In this document: positions 10,801-16,653 of the stretch, in pieces
Layout: each line of letters starts with the position of its first letter
How positions within the stretch are numbered: the first letter of the stretch is position 1
Assembly (NCBI GenBank): GCA_947459185.1
Contig: CANHCU010000022.1
Coordinates: forward strand, 1 to 39,536
Reading direction: 5' to 3'
DNA: 39,536 nucleotides
Source of the DNA: Planctomycetaceae bacterium
GTDB taxonomy: Bacteria > Planctomycetota > Planctomycetia > Pirellulales > UBA1268
Made by a program: the position numbers and the translations under genes
Notes under the pieces: model-generated
The model's database searches: none
Told to the model about the DNA's origin: nothing
The model's input: only the letters and a program-made list of their open reading frames with translations

Positions 10801-10813
10801 CGAATTGGCATGA
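1820..10813 (+). CDS. ndvB: Cyclic beta-1,2-glucan synthase (NdvB/Cgs family, GT84 + GH94)
   Basis: This giant inner-membrane enzyme is expected to prime, elongate and cyclise beta-1,2-glucan from UDP-glucose. In other bacteria the product is a periplasmic osmoregulator. Numbering here is from ATG 1796. An N-terminal region has the family motif EWLLDNFYLIEEQI, then two membrane spans near 440-505. The GT84 domain has DADTD (671-675), Glu803-Asp804 in place of the usual TED, and the RxxRW-type motif RRHRW about 15 residues later. More membrane spans follow. The second half carries the glucoamylase-like and glycoside phosphorylase-like (GH94) parts, with GGGDWNDG at 2680-2687 and candidate acid Asp2686. 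Starts are possible at ATG 1796 (inside a hairpin, no spacing from GGGAGG), GTG 1820 (GGAG seven bases upstream, preferred) or ATG 1838. The frame is open back to 1652, but that part is not family-like. The stop overlaps the next start. Confidence 0.93.
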   Translation: MHVPSLMDMVRRLAPRIIADKDAIQLVAPFAPTGVGSPLRENRERADQRPLRGELLSTEQLQRYARTMAGAHRLTQHRTSGRLLTRLADNERVLAETYKLLAAATRRGRRIAPASEWLLDNFYLIEEQIHSTRRLLPRSYLDQLPGLASDCPRTYAIAMELIAHADGRVDSSALDAFIAAYQSVCPLTLGELWAMPLMLRLALIENLRRVAQRLATARHQRDIAADWSERMLEAAERRPADLVAVLADMTRASPPLSGAFLAEFTRALQGHSPAFALAGTWLEHCLAGQGLTIEQMVLAEGQAQAADQVSVGNSIGSLRFLAVHDWRDFVAEHSIVEQTLNNDPAAVYGRTDFATRNRYRSAVETIARRTGRSEEEVAERIVTLAHEASVSGFHTSPPRESHVGYWLVDGGRDRLMHELGCRFVGVAAWFAPWRSCIAAAQRSTLGLLLAAITMLTAAGVLTFLEAAGLEGRSWPLVVPMLMVALHLAVGLVTWAATVVVRPHPLPRLDFREGIPPDQRTLVAVPAMLTDAATVDRLLEGLEIRFLANRDPHLHFALLSDLPDAAAESLPSDEPLIRQAVAGIDALNRRYPSDRHDSFLLLHRSRAWNARDGVWMGRERKRGKLADFNAVLRGAALTGPAGRFSHVAGDVEFLPQVRFVITLDADTDLPRDAAREMAGAMAHILNRPVPHPTQPRIMAGHGIIQPRVAVSLPSAQRSRFSRLTSGTPGIDPYTRVVSNLYQDLFDEGSFIGKGIYDVDAFEHCCGVFPDHTILSHDLLEGCHCRSGLESDVVLHEDHPSSYLTDARRRHRWIRGDWQILWWLLPRVPNHGVAGVKNPLSSLSQWKIFDNLRRSLVPPAMLGLLIGAWLSGSLRQGMAAAGLVVLAALLPPLLACLLDFLRKPHDVPLSTHLVEAARSATRPLMQGLLQLAMLPYEAGIAIDAIARTLVRMFLTHRRLLEWRTAADTERTAAGDLPGFIRAVAVSPLMAILLAAVLFASGHPDMLVAACPWLVAWLLAPLIAWWISLPLPPRTIRLSGPEQQFLATAGRRTWRYFEEYVTAHTNWLPPDNVQMNGELVVAARTSPTNIAMGLLSDLAACDFGWCSVAQLVGRVGHTFDTLGSLERHRGHLFNWYDIHTLAPLSPRYVSTVDSGNFVGSLLVLAGGLDELRDAAAVSPRLFAGLQDTLRVLTESRHGSPTGNSRQRDGAACWPGIPDELLRESVTVARAAAALPRLIAAGAAARGDLAAANDAECRWWTEAVIHAAVDQLADLHHLAPWTTLPPPPEHFWQRVTAQSNPRATSLRAMLDHLNGSPTLREIVDLPEAVLPLVAEVARANDTNHSPDAPACSRWLRLLHASLETATLHASERRDELGQLADASRALADIDFRFLYDPSRRLFAIGFNATEHRLDAGYYDLLASESRLASYVLVARRQFEQDHWFALGRLLTTTDSTPTLLSWSGSMFEYLMPMLVMPSWSGTLLDHSCRAAVHRQISYAEQRGVPWGISESGYNAHDVQMNYQYRAFGVPGLGLKRGLADDIVIAPYASALALLVAPREACSNLRRIAADGGMGTCGFIEAIDYTPSRRVPTSTSTSTGRTDSAETEAAAGGGLSFAGGVPVRQFMAHHQGMSLLAFASVLLDSPMQRRFMADPALKSATLLLQERIPKLTVTVFPHTGEAAMARGIPAAQPNAIRVVTDFDGPLPEVHLLSNGRYHVAISAAGGGWSRWRGLAVTRWREDATRDHWGQFCYLRDLDSGAVWSNTWQPTTRGSRRGEAVFMQSRAEFRRFDEQIEAHTLVSVSTEDDVELRRLSLTNHSERRRSIEVTTYAEVALAPQGQDESHPAFSNLFVETEILAGRPALLVTRRPRSPEERPPWLLHVVTGSCPTEACTHPVGKPSFETDRGIFLGRGRTPHDPAACTSESQHRSTLSDTTGATLDPVVSIRRTVVLAPGETVRLDIVTGIAESRDQAAEIAVKYSDPCLADRIIELAWTRGAIMLQQLAISEQEAQAYGRLAGSLIHASRLRRTSPAVIARNRRGQSGLWGHGISGDLPIVLVRIRDRHQLELVQQAIRGHAWWRMHGLDVDLVIWNEDDSVYRQVLHESILDLVSASPEAGLIDRPGGIFVRRGEQLSEEDRVLLQASARIMLTDEAGTLVEQVEKRGRSEITPPPLRPRRRRAQPASAATAADLEPGPKPSELHAFNGLGGFTADGSEYVILLRPGACTPAPWVNCLANPRIGTVVSESGSGCTWVDNSHEFRLTPWTNDPVSDMGGEAIYIRDEDSGRFWSPTPQPARGRGTYAVRHGVGSTVFEHADDGLASELTLFVAEHEPVKFVRLTITNTSGRPRALSITGYWEWVLGEIRTRSLMQVVTEIDQLTGALFARNAFTGEFAGMVAFVDASELARTVTGDRTEFIGRNGSLAAPAALERMRLSGRVGAGYDPCAAMQVQVLLDEGECRTVVFTLGAAQGVAEAQRLVQQFRGELAAEQECVAMREGWRHRLAAVQIESPDPAVDALVNHWLLYQVVSCRLWGRTSLYQSSGAYGFRDQLQDAMALVHTAPELLREHLLRAAGRQFEEGDVQHWWHPPEGRGIRTHCSDDFLWLPAAVCRYVQATGDTGVLDAPVPFLQGRVPRADEESVYDMPQSGPTTASLYDHCVRAIERGLHFGVHGLPLFGGGDWNDGLNLVGHKGHGESVWLAFFLYDVLSRFADIAEQRGDVVMADRCSIEAGRLRGNVDDTAWDGSWYRRGTFDDGLPLGSVSSTECRIDSVSQSWAVLSAAAPQARAAEAMASVDALLVSRSDRLVKLLAPPFDTAPLEPGYIKGYPPGVRENGGQYTHAAVWTAMAFAALGDHARAWELFQLMNPVNHGDSAEAIATYRVEPYVVAADIYAVTPHTGRGGWTWYTGSASWMYRLLVESLLGIEREGTVLRLSPHPPRDWPSFTVRYRYYETTFRITVRHPGHGVREAGPIRTMVVDGVPQANHAIPLVDDRQEHVIDIELA
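6580..6612 (+). repeat. ACCAGC hexamer microsatellite inside the glucan synthase gene
   Basis: Alternating ACC and AGC codons give a TSTSTSTG stretch followed by a Glu/Ala/Gly-rich run. The segment sits between the conserved EAIDYTPSR and FMAHHQGMSLLA blocks of the family, where homologues normally have a short loop. It is an in-frame, low-complexity insertion that is probably surface exposed. Confidence 0.6.
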
Positions 10814-13611
10814 CGCCCTCTCCAGCAGCCGAATTGCAACGACGCCCGCCTCTTCCCAACGAGCCCTGGCATGTGCTCGCTTTGGACGATGTGCTCCGCA
10901 GCCTCGCGAGCGGTCGCGAGGGGCTGTCGTCCGATGAGGCGACCCGGCGACTCGCCAGCTTCGGCCGCAACACCCTGCCCCGCGAGCCGCCGCCGCCCCT
11001 CTGGCGACTGGCGATCGGGCAACTGGCCAATCCGCTCATGCTCCTGCTGGCGGCGGCGGCCGCCGGCTCGATCGTCCTCGGCGACATCAAAGACGCGGCA
11101 ATAATCCTGGTAGTGATCGCGATCGACGCCTGCCTCGGCACATGGCAGGAGGCCAAGGCGCACCGCTCCAGCCGGGCGCTGGAAAGACTGCTCCATATCC
11201 GCGCCGCCATCAGTCGGGATGGCACGGTCCGGGACATTCCTGCCGAGGAGGTCGTGCCGGGCGACCTCCTCTGGATCGAATCGGGCAATCGAGTGCCGGC
11301 TGATGCCAGGCTCATCTCCGCATATGGTCTCGAGATCGATGAGTCACTCCTCACGGGCGAATCGCTGCCAGTGCGAAAGGACGCCGCTTGGAGCGGTCCG
11401 TCCGAGTCGGCCCTTGCCGACCGGCTCGACATGGTCTACGCGGGCTCGATCGTCACCCGCGGGCGGGCATCGGCCGTCGTCGTCGCCACCGGACTGCGGA
11501 CGAGCGTGGGCGAACTGGCGATCGATGTCGCCACGCGGCCTGCCGGGAAGCCGCCGCTGGTGGCCCGCATGGAGCGGTTCACTCGCTCGATCGCGGTGGC
11601 GGTCGTCGCCGCCGCCGCCCTGATCGGCCTTCTCGGCGTGGCGGTCGGCCATCGGCCGCAGGAGATGTTTCTGTTCGCGGTGGTGCTCGCGGTGTCGGCG
11701 ATACCGGAGGGCCTGCCGGTGTCACTCACGATCGCCCTGGCCATCGCCACCGGCCGGATGGCGGCCCGCGGCGCCATCGTGCGCCGACTCCCGGCGGTCG
11801 AGGGACTCGGCAGTTGCACGCTGATCGCCACCGACAAGACCGGCACACTCACCTGCAACGAACTCACGGCTACGGTCGTCGCGTTGCCGGCCGGCGCGGA
11901 CGACACCGCTCCCGCTGAACGCCTCGTCGTCAGCGGACAGGGATTCGCCCCCGCCGGCGCCGTGCTCCGCGACGGACTGCCGATACCACTCGAACAATCC
12001 CCCCCGGCCACCACGAAGGAGCCACGGCTCCGCGCGCTGGTCACCTGCGGCCTGCTCTGCAACGAGGCCACGCTCCATCATCGCGACGGCGATTGGGCCT
12101 GGCGGGGCGACGCGGTCGATGTCGCGCTGTTGTCACTGGGCGTGAAACGGGGCCTCGAACGCGAACCGCTGCTGGTGGAGATGCCGCAGTGCGACGCACT
12201 GCCGTTCGAAGCGGAGCACCGCTTCGCGGCGACGTTTCACACGGTGCCGGGCGGACGGCTGGCCTACGTCAAGGGTGCGCCGGAGGCCGTGCTGCCGATG
12301 TGTCGTGGTGGGGAGGCAGAGATGACCGCCTGGCATGCGCAGGCCGCCGCACTGGCCGCCGAAGGCCTGCGGGTGCTGACACTGGCCAGCGGCAAGATGC
12401 CCTCCACCAGCTCGATACCAACTCCGAGGCCGACGCTCGCAGACCTCGATTTCCTGGGATTCGTCGGGCTTACCGACCCGCTTCGGCCGGCCGCACGGGA
12501 GGCCATCCGGCGGTGTGGAACCGCCGGCATTCGGGTGGTGATGATCACCGGCGACCACCGGCTGACGAGCCTGGCCATCGCCCGCCAACTCGACGTGGCG
12601 CATGACGACACCGATGTGATCACCGGCCGTGAACTGGCCGACCTCTCTCCCGAGCGGTTCGCCGCGAGCGTCGGCACCGCGCGGGTCTTCGCCCGTGTCA
12701 CGCCGCGGCAGAAGCTGCAGATCGTCGAGGCCGCCCGGGCGGCCGGGCACTTCGTGGCCGTCACCGGCGACGGCGTCAACGATGCACCCGCGCTCCGCGC
12801 CGCTAACCTTGGCGTCGCCATGGGCAAGGGTGGCACCGACGTGGCTCGGGAAGCGGCCGGGCTCGTGATCAGCGACGACAACTTCGCCACGATCGTCGCC
12901 GGCATCGAGGAGGGACGCATCGCCTACGACAACGTTCGCAAGGTGATCTTCCTGCTCGTGAGTACCGGGGCGGCCGAGATGGTGCTCGTCACGCTGGCGG
13001 TGGCCACGGGCTCGCCGCTGCCGCTCACGGCGGTGCAACTCCTCTGGCTCAATCTCGTCACCAACGGCATCCAGGACGTGGCCCTGGCGTTCGAGCCCGG
13101 GCAGGGGGACGAACTCGACCGCCCCCCCCGACCGCCCGATGAGTCGGTCTTCGATCGGCTGATGATCCAGCGGATCGTGATCTCCGCGCTCGTGATGGGC
13201 GTGGCATCGTTCCTCATCTTTCGCCTCTGGCTCGGCGACGTCTCGGCCGCCGCCGCGGATCATGACGCCGCGGCGGCCGCCACGCTCGCCGCGGCCCGCA
13301 ATGCCACGCTCCTGGTCATGGTGCTCTTCGAGAATGTGCACCTGGCGAACTGCCGCTCCGAGACCCGTTCTGCCTTGACACTCCCGCTGCGGCGGAGTCC
13401 GCTCCTGCTCGCAGGCACGCTCACGGCGCTGGCCGTACACCTGCTGGCAATGCACTGGCCACCGGCCCGCGGACTGCTCGATGTCGCGCCAGTGAACAGC
13501 CGCGAGTGGCTCATCCTGATGGCCGTGGCCGTCACGATCCTGCCGGCCATCGAACTCCACAAGTGGTGGTGCCGACGACGCACCACGACCCTTACGGCAC
13601 ACGCCGCCTGA
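10810..13611 (+). CDS. P-type cation-transporting ATPase (P2-like, Ca2+/Na+-type)
   Basis: This 933-residue ATPase has every core motif. They are an N-terminal cation-ATPase domain, TGES (182-185), the membrane motif PEGLP (299-303), DKTGTLT with phosphorylated Asp342, and the hinge GDGVNDAP near 655. Hydrophobic spans cluster near 75-120, 255-320 and 715-920. It exports or exchanges a cation at the inner membrane. The M4 PEGLP and M6 NLVTNG motifs place it near PacL/SERCA-like pumps. However, Asn752 stands where SERCA-type calcium pumps have the ligand Asp (NLVTDG), so the ion is uncertain. Its ATG overlaps the glucan synthase stop in an ATGA, so the pair is translationally coupled and probably shares an osmotic or ionic stress role. 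Its 3' end overlaps the convergent rhomboid gene by 20 bases. Confidence 0.9.
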   Translation: MTPSPAAELQRRPPLPNEPWHVLALDDVLRSLASGREGLSSDEATRRLASFGRNTLPREPPPPLWRLAIGQLANPLMLLLAAAAAGSIVLGDIKDAAIILVVIAIDACLGTWQEAKAHRSSRALERLLHIRAAISRDGTVRDIPAEEVVPGDLLWIESGNRVPADARLISAYGLEIDESLLTGESLPVRKDAAWSGPSESALADRLDMVYAGSIVTRGRASAVVVATGLRTSVGELAIDVATRPAGKPPLVARMERFTRSIAVAVVAAAALIGLLGVAVGHRPQEMFLFAVVLAVSAIPEGLPVSLTIALAIATGRMAARGAIVRRLPAVEGLGSCTLIATDKTGTLTCNELTATVVALPAGADDTAPAERLVVSGQGFAPAGAVLRDGLPIPLEQSPPATTKEPRLRALVTCGLLCNEATLHHRDGDWAWRGDAVDVALLSLGVKRGLEREPLLVEMPQCDALPFEAEHRFAATFHTVPGGRLAYVKGAPEAVLPMCRGGEAEMTAWHAQAAALAAEGLRVLTLASGKMPSTSSIPTPRPTLADLDFLGFVGLTDPLRPAAREAIRRCGTAGIRVVMITGDHRLTSLAIARQLDVAHDDTDVITGRELADLSPERFAASVGTARVFARVTPRQKLQIVEAARAAGHFVAVTGDGVNDAPALRAANLGVAMGKGGTDVAREAAGLVISDDNFATIVAGIEEGRIAYDNVRKVIFLLVSTGAAEMVLVTLAVATGSPLPLTAVQLLWLNLVTNGIQDVALAFEPGQGDELDRPPRPPDESVFDRLMIQRIVISALVMGVASFLIFRLWLGDVSAAAADHDAAAAATLAAARNATLLVMVLFENVHLANCRSETRSALTLPLRRSPLLLAGTLTALAVHLLAMHWPPARGLLDVAPVNSREWLILMAVAVTILPAIELHKWWCRRRTTTLTAHAA

Positions 13612-14368
13612 GCACGACCAGCGGGTCGGCCCCATCGCGAACATCCCGATGGCTCATCGGCTTGGCGAGGATCATGCCCGCCACAAAACCCGCCACGTGG
13701 GCCGAGTAAGCCACGCCGCCGCCGCCGCCCTGATCGAGGAATCCGCTCACGAGCTGAAACAGAAACCAGATGCCCACCGCCACGTAGCCCGGCACGTCGA
13801 TCATCATCCGCAGCAGGATCACGCTCACGCGGCGGTGCGGATGGAGTACGAGATAGGCCCCCAGCACGCCCGAGATCGCGCCCGATGCCCCCAGGCAGGG
13901 CGTCAGCGACGCCTCGCCCGAGCTGTTGAGCGCCACGAAGGCCAGCGACGCGATGATGCCCGTGGCCAGGTAGAAGAGCAGGAATTTGACGTGCCCCATG
14001 TCGTCCTCGACGTTGTCGCCAAAGATCCACAGAAACCACATGTTGCCGGCGAGATGCATGATGCCGCCATGCATGAAAATCGCCGTCAGCAGTGTCATCC
14101 AGGGGGGGACCGGCGTCGCCTTGAGGCCGGGGTCGGGAACCTGAACCACGCCCTCGGGCGTCTGGACCATCCGCACCGACGGCTCGGTGATGACATCTCG
14201 CCCCGAGATGATCTCGGCCGGCACCTGGCAGTAGGCGAGGGTGAAGTTGTCGTTGGCCCCCATCTGCTGGAGCACCACAAACACGAAGACGTTCGCCAGC
14301 AACAGCGCGATCGTCACATACGGAAAGATCGTGCGGTCGGAATTGTCATCGCCAACGGGAAAGACCAT
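13592..14368 (-). CDS. Rhomboid-family intramembrane serine protease
   Basis: This 258-residue polytopic protein cleaves transmembrane substrates within the membrane. The catalytic dyad is visible: GASG with Ser162, and His224 in YSAHVAGF. The HGGxxHLxGNMWFLWIFG block (100-117) supplies the conserved His/Asn of the oxyanion region. Six or so hydrophobic helices are present. A ~50-residue loop (40-90), rich in polar residues, separates helix 1 from the rest. The ATG has an AGGAGG six bases upstream. It runs convergent to the ATPase gene, overlapping it by 20 bases, and diverges from the subtilisin gene. The substrate cannot be told from sequence. Confidence 0.92.
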   Translation of the reverse strand: MVFPVGDDNSDRTIFPYVTIALLLANVFVFVVLQQMGANDNFTLAYCQVPAEIISGRDVITEPSVRMVQTPEGVVQVPDPGLKATPVPPWMTLLTAIFMHGGIMHLAGNMWFLWIFGDNVEDDMGHVKFLLFYLATGIIASLAFVALNSSGEASLTPCLGASGAISGVLGAYLVLHPHRRVSVILLRMMIDVPGYVAVGIWFLFQLVSGFLDQGGGGGVAYSAHVAGFVAGMILAKPMSHRDVRDGADPLVVLRRRVP

Positions 14369-14430
14369 ACAAAACCTCCTGAAACCATCCCTGCGGCTCG
14401 CGCCAGCGCACCGAATACCAACTGTCCTAC

Positions 14431-14467
14431 AGCATGAACCTCACGCATGAAAATGGAGCATGAACCT
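14431..14467. repeat. Two direct copies of AGCATGAACCT
   Basis: The 11-base word occurs at 14431-14441 and 14457-14467, a 26-base period, in the divergent gap between the rhomboid and subtilisin genes. The placement suits a regulator binding to two helical faces, but no regulator is suggested. Confidence 0.35.
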
Positions 14468-14516
14468 GCAACCAGCCCCATGACTTCATGTTCTGGTCGG
14501 ATGAGGCAGGACATGC

Positions 14517-14598
14517 GGGCAGTATCGTAACCGACCTGACCGGTCGCTGCATGGCGACTGGACATTCGCCCGCCTCGGGACGATACTGCTCTCCGCAG
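14517..14598 (+). promoter_or_regulatory. Structured leader (three-way junction) upstream of the subtilisin gene
   Basis: GCAGTATCGT (14519-14528) pairs perfectly with ACGATACTGC (14580-14589), extendable to 12 bp with one wobble. It encloses two 5-bp hairpins: CGACC/GGTCG (14532-14546) and GGCGA/TCGCC (14553-14570). The CTGC of the closing stem can alternatively pair with GCAG at 14595-14598, giving two exclusive folds, as in regulatory leaders. The element ends 43 bases before ATG 14632. The protein frame is also open across it (from 14488), so coding DNA with chance pairing is the alternative. It matches no riboswitch class I know. Confidence 0.4.
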
Positions 14599-14631
14599 GG
14601 GCAGAACGCATCAGCATGGAAGGCAGCAACC

Positions 14632-16653
14632 ATGAGTCGCCCCCTCTTTCTGCGCCGACTGTCCCATGGCAGTCGCGTACGTTTTGCAGCCGTTCGCGGT
14701 CTGCGTGCTTCGACGTGCACGGCCGAACTCCTCGAATCGCGGCTGACGATGTCCGCCGACGTCGCCGCAACCGCGCTCAGACAGATTGAATGGCAGGGTC
14801 AGACCGCCACTGCGCGGTCCGATGCCTGGATCGTGCGGGCACCCGCGACGGCGGCCACAACCGGCTGGAACCTCGCCCCGACCTGGCAGACGGCATCCTT
14901 GGGCGACGGCTTCCATGCGCTCTCCACCCCCGGAGCATCGACGCAGGACGTGCTCGGCTGGGCCGCACGGACGACCGGCGTGACCTACGTCGAGCCCGAT
15001 TTCGTCATCGCGCCCACCATCGCCGCCAACGATCCATCACGCGGCCAGCTCTGGGGCCTCGACAACACCGGACAGTCGGGCGGCATCGTCGATGCCGACA
15101 TCGATGCCCCCGAGGCATGGAACACGACCACCGGCTCGCGCAGCGTGGTCGTCGCCGTCATCGACACGGGCATGGACTACAACCACCCCGATCTGGCTGC
15201 CAACACCTGGCGTAACCCCGGCGAAGTGGCAGGGGACGGCATCGACAACGACCGCAACGGATTCATTGACGACGTCCGGGGTTGGGACTTCGCCAATAAC
15301 GATGCCAACCCGATGGATGACAACGGCCACGGCTCGCACGTGTCGGGCACGATCGGCGCAGTGGGCAACAACGGCGTGGGCGTGGTGGGGGTCAATTGGC
15401 AGGTCTCCATCATGCCGCTGAAGTTTCTCGACGCCGCGGGGAGTGGCAGCACCAGTGCCGCGATCGCAGCCATCAACTACGCCACCCGGATGCGTCGTGA
15501 TTTCGGCATCAACGTCGTCGCCACCAACAATAGCTGGGGCGGCGGCGGGCTCTCGACGGCCCTCCGTGACGCAGTCGACGCCGGCGCAGGGGCCGGGATT
15601 CTCTTCGTGGCCGCTGCGGGGAACGAGTCGAACAACAACGACGCCACTCCCTCCTACCCGGCCAGCCATCCGGGCACGTCCGTGATCTCGGTGGCGGCGA
15701 CCGACCGGTCCAACCGTCTGGCGACCTTCTCGAACTACGGCGCCACGAGCGTCGACCTTGCCGCTCCCGGCGTGGCGATCCTCTCGACGACTCCGAACAA
15801 CTCCTACGCCTCCTACAGTGGCACGTCGATGGCGACGCCCTCCGTGACCGGCACCGTCGCCCTGCTGGCGGCGGCCAACCCGCAGGCCACGGCGGCACAG
15901 ATCCGCACCGCGATCCTGTCGAGCACGACGCCGGTTGCCGGTCTCTCCGGCAAGGTGGCTACAGGTGGTCTGCTCAACGCGGCTGCCGCCCTGCAGGCTT
16001 TGGGAGCAACTGCGCCCGCACCAACCCCGACCCCGACTCCCACGCCAACCCCAACGCCGGTTCCCTCGCCCGTCGACGCTGGTGACACGCTGGCGGCTGC
16101 CGTGGCTGTGACGGCCTCGTCGGGCAGCGTGCGTTTCCCCGGCCAGATCGGTGACGGTCAGTCCGGCAGCCGCGACGTCGATCTCTTCAGGGTGGCGCTC
16201 CGGGCCGGCCAGAAACTCACGATCGACGTCGATGCCCGCTCGCTGCCGTCGTCATCCACGCTCGACAGCGTCGTCCGTCTCTTCGATTCCCGGGGCCGCG
16301 AACTCGCCCGCAACGACGACGCCAACGGCTCGCTCGACAGCCTCTTGTCGGTGATCACGCGGACGGCAGGCACCTTCTACGTCGGCATCTCTGGGTATGG
16401 CAACTCGGCCTACACGGCGACCCGCGCCGGTTCGGGCCGCGCCGGTTCGACAGGGATGTACGAAGTGGCCTTTAGCTTCGGTGCGGTGGCACAGCGCACG
16501 GGGGCGAAGGCCGCCGCCATGCGAATGATGGGTGCGGCGGATGCCACGCAGCCAATGCTCCAGCCGATGTTTCAGGCGTGTGGAGCGGGCCAGCAGCAGG
16601 GCATCCTCGCTCAGCGATCCGCCTTGAAGCGGTGGACCATGGTGTGGCGATAG
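14632..16653 (+). CDS. Secreted subtilisin-like serine protease (S8) with LEPR-like N-terminus and PPC domain
   Basis: The 673-residue protein is expected to be exported and degrade proteins outside the cell. The catalytic triad is plain: Asp178 in AVIDTGMD, His233 in NGHGSHVSGT and Ser399 in YSGTSMATP, with the oxyanion Asn in NNSWGG. The N-terminus is Arg-rich and contains ELLESRLTMSAD. This resembles the LEPR-XLL segment at the start of many planctomycete surface proteins and supports ATG 14632 over the in-frame ATG at 14488. A propeptide-like region precedes the catalytic domain. A (TP)n linker (DNA 16018-16070) joins it to a C-terminal PPC (pre-peptidase) domain, with DVDLFRVALRAGQKLTIDVD and a DD-rich loop. 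The 3' end overlaps convergent galM by 43 bases. Confidence 0.92.
   Translation: MSRPLFLRRLSHGSRVRFAAVRGLRASTCTAELLESRLTMSADVAATALRQIEWQGQTATARSDAWIVRAPATAATTGWNLAPTWQTASLGDGFHALSTPGASTQDVLGWAARTTGVTYVEPDFVIAPTIAANDPSRGQLWGLDNTGQSGGIVDADIDAPEAWNTTTGSRSVVVAVIDTGMDYNHPDLAANTWRNPGEVAGDGIDNDRNGFIDDVRGWDFANNDANPMDDNGHGSHVSGTIGAVGNNGVGVVGVNWQVSIMPLKFLDAAGSGSTSAAIAAINYATRMRRDFGINVVATNNSWGGGGLSTALRDAVDAGAGAGILFVAAAGNESNNNDATPSYPASHPGTSVISVAATDRSNRLATFSNYGATSVDLAAPGVAILSTTPNNSYASYSGTSMATPSVTGTVALLAAANPQATAAQIRTAILSSTTPVAGLSGKVATGGLLNAAAALQALGATAPAPTPTPTPTPTPTPVPSPVDAGDTLAAAVAVTASSGSVRFPGQIGDGQSGSRDVDLFRVALRAGQKLTIDVDARSLPSSSTLDSVVRLFDSRGRELARNDDANGSLDSLLSVITRTAGTFYVGISGYGNSAYTATRAGSGRAGSTGMYEVAFSFGAVAQRTGAKAAAMRMMGAADATQPMLQPMFQACGAGQQQGILAQRSALKRWTMVWR
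16018..16070 (+). repeat. CCNACN codon repeat encoding a Thr-Pro hinge
   Basis: About eight Thr-Pro pairs are encoded with varied third bases, so the protein hinge rather than the DNA repeat seems conserved. It lies between the protease and PPC domains. Such hinges are common in secreted multidomain hydrolases. Confidence 0.7.

Noticed and set aside
12133-13644. 503-residue minus-strand frame opposite the P-type ATPase
   Set aside because: It is antisense to a frame with complete ATPase motifs, and its composition is typical of a shadow frame.
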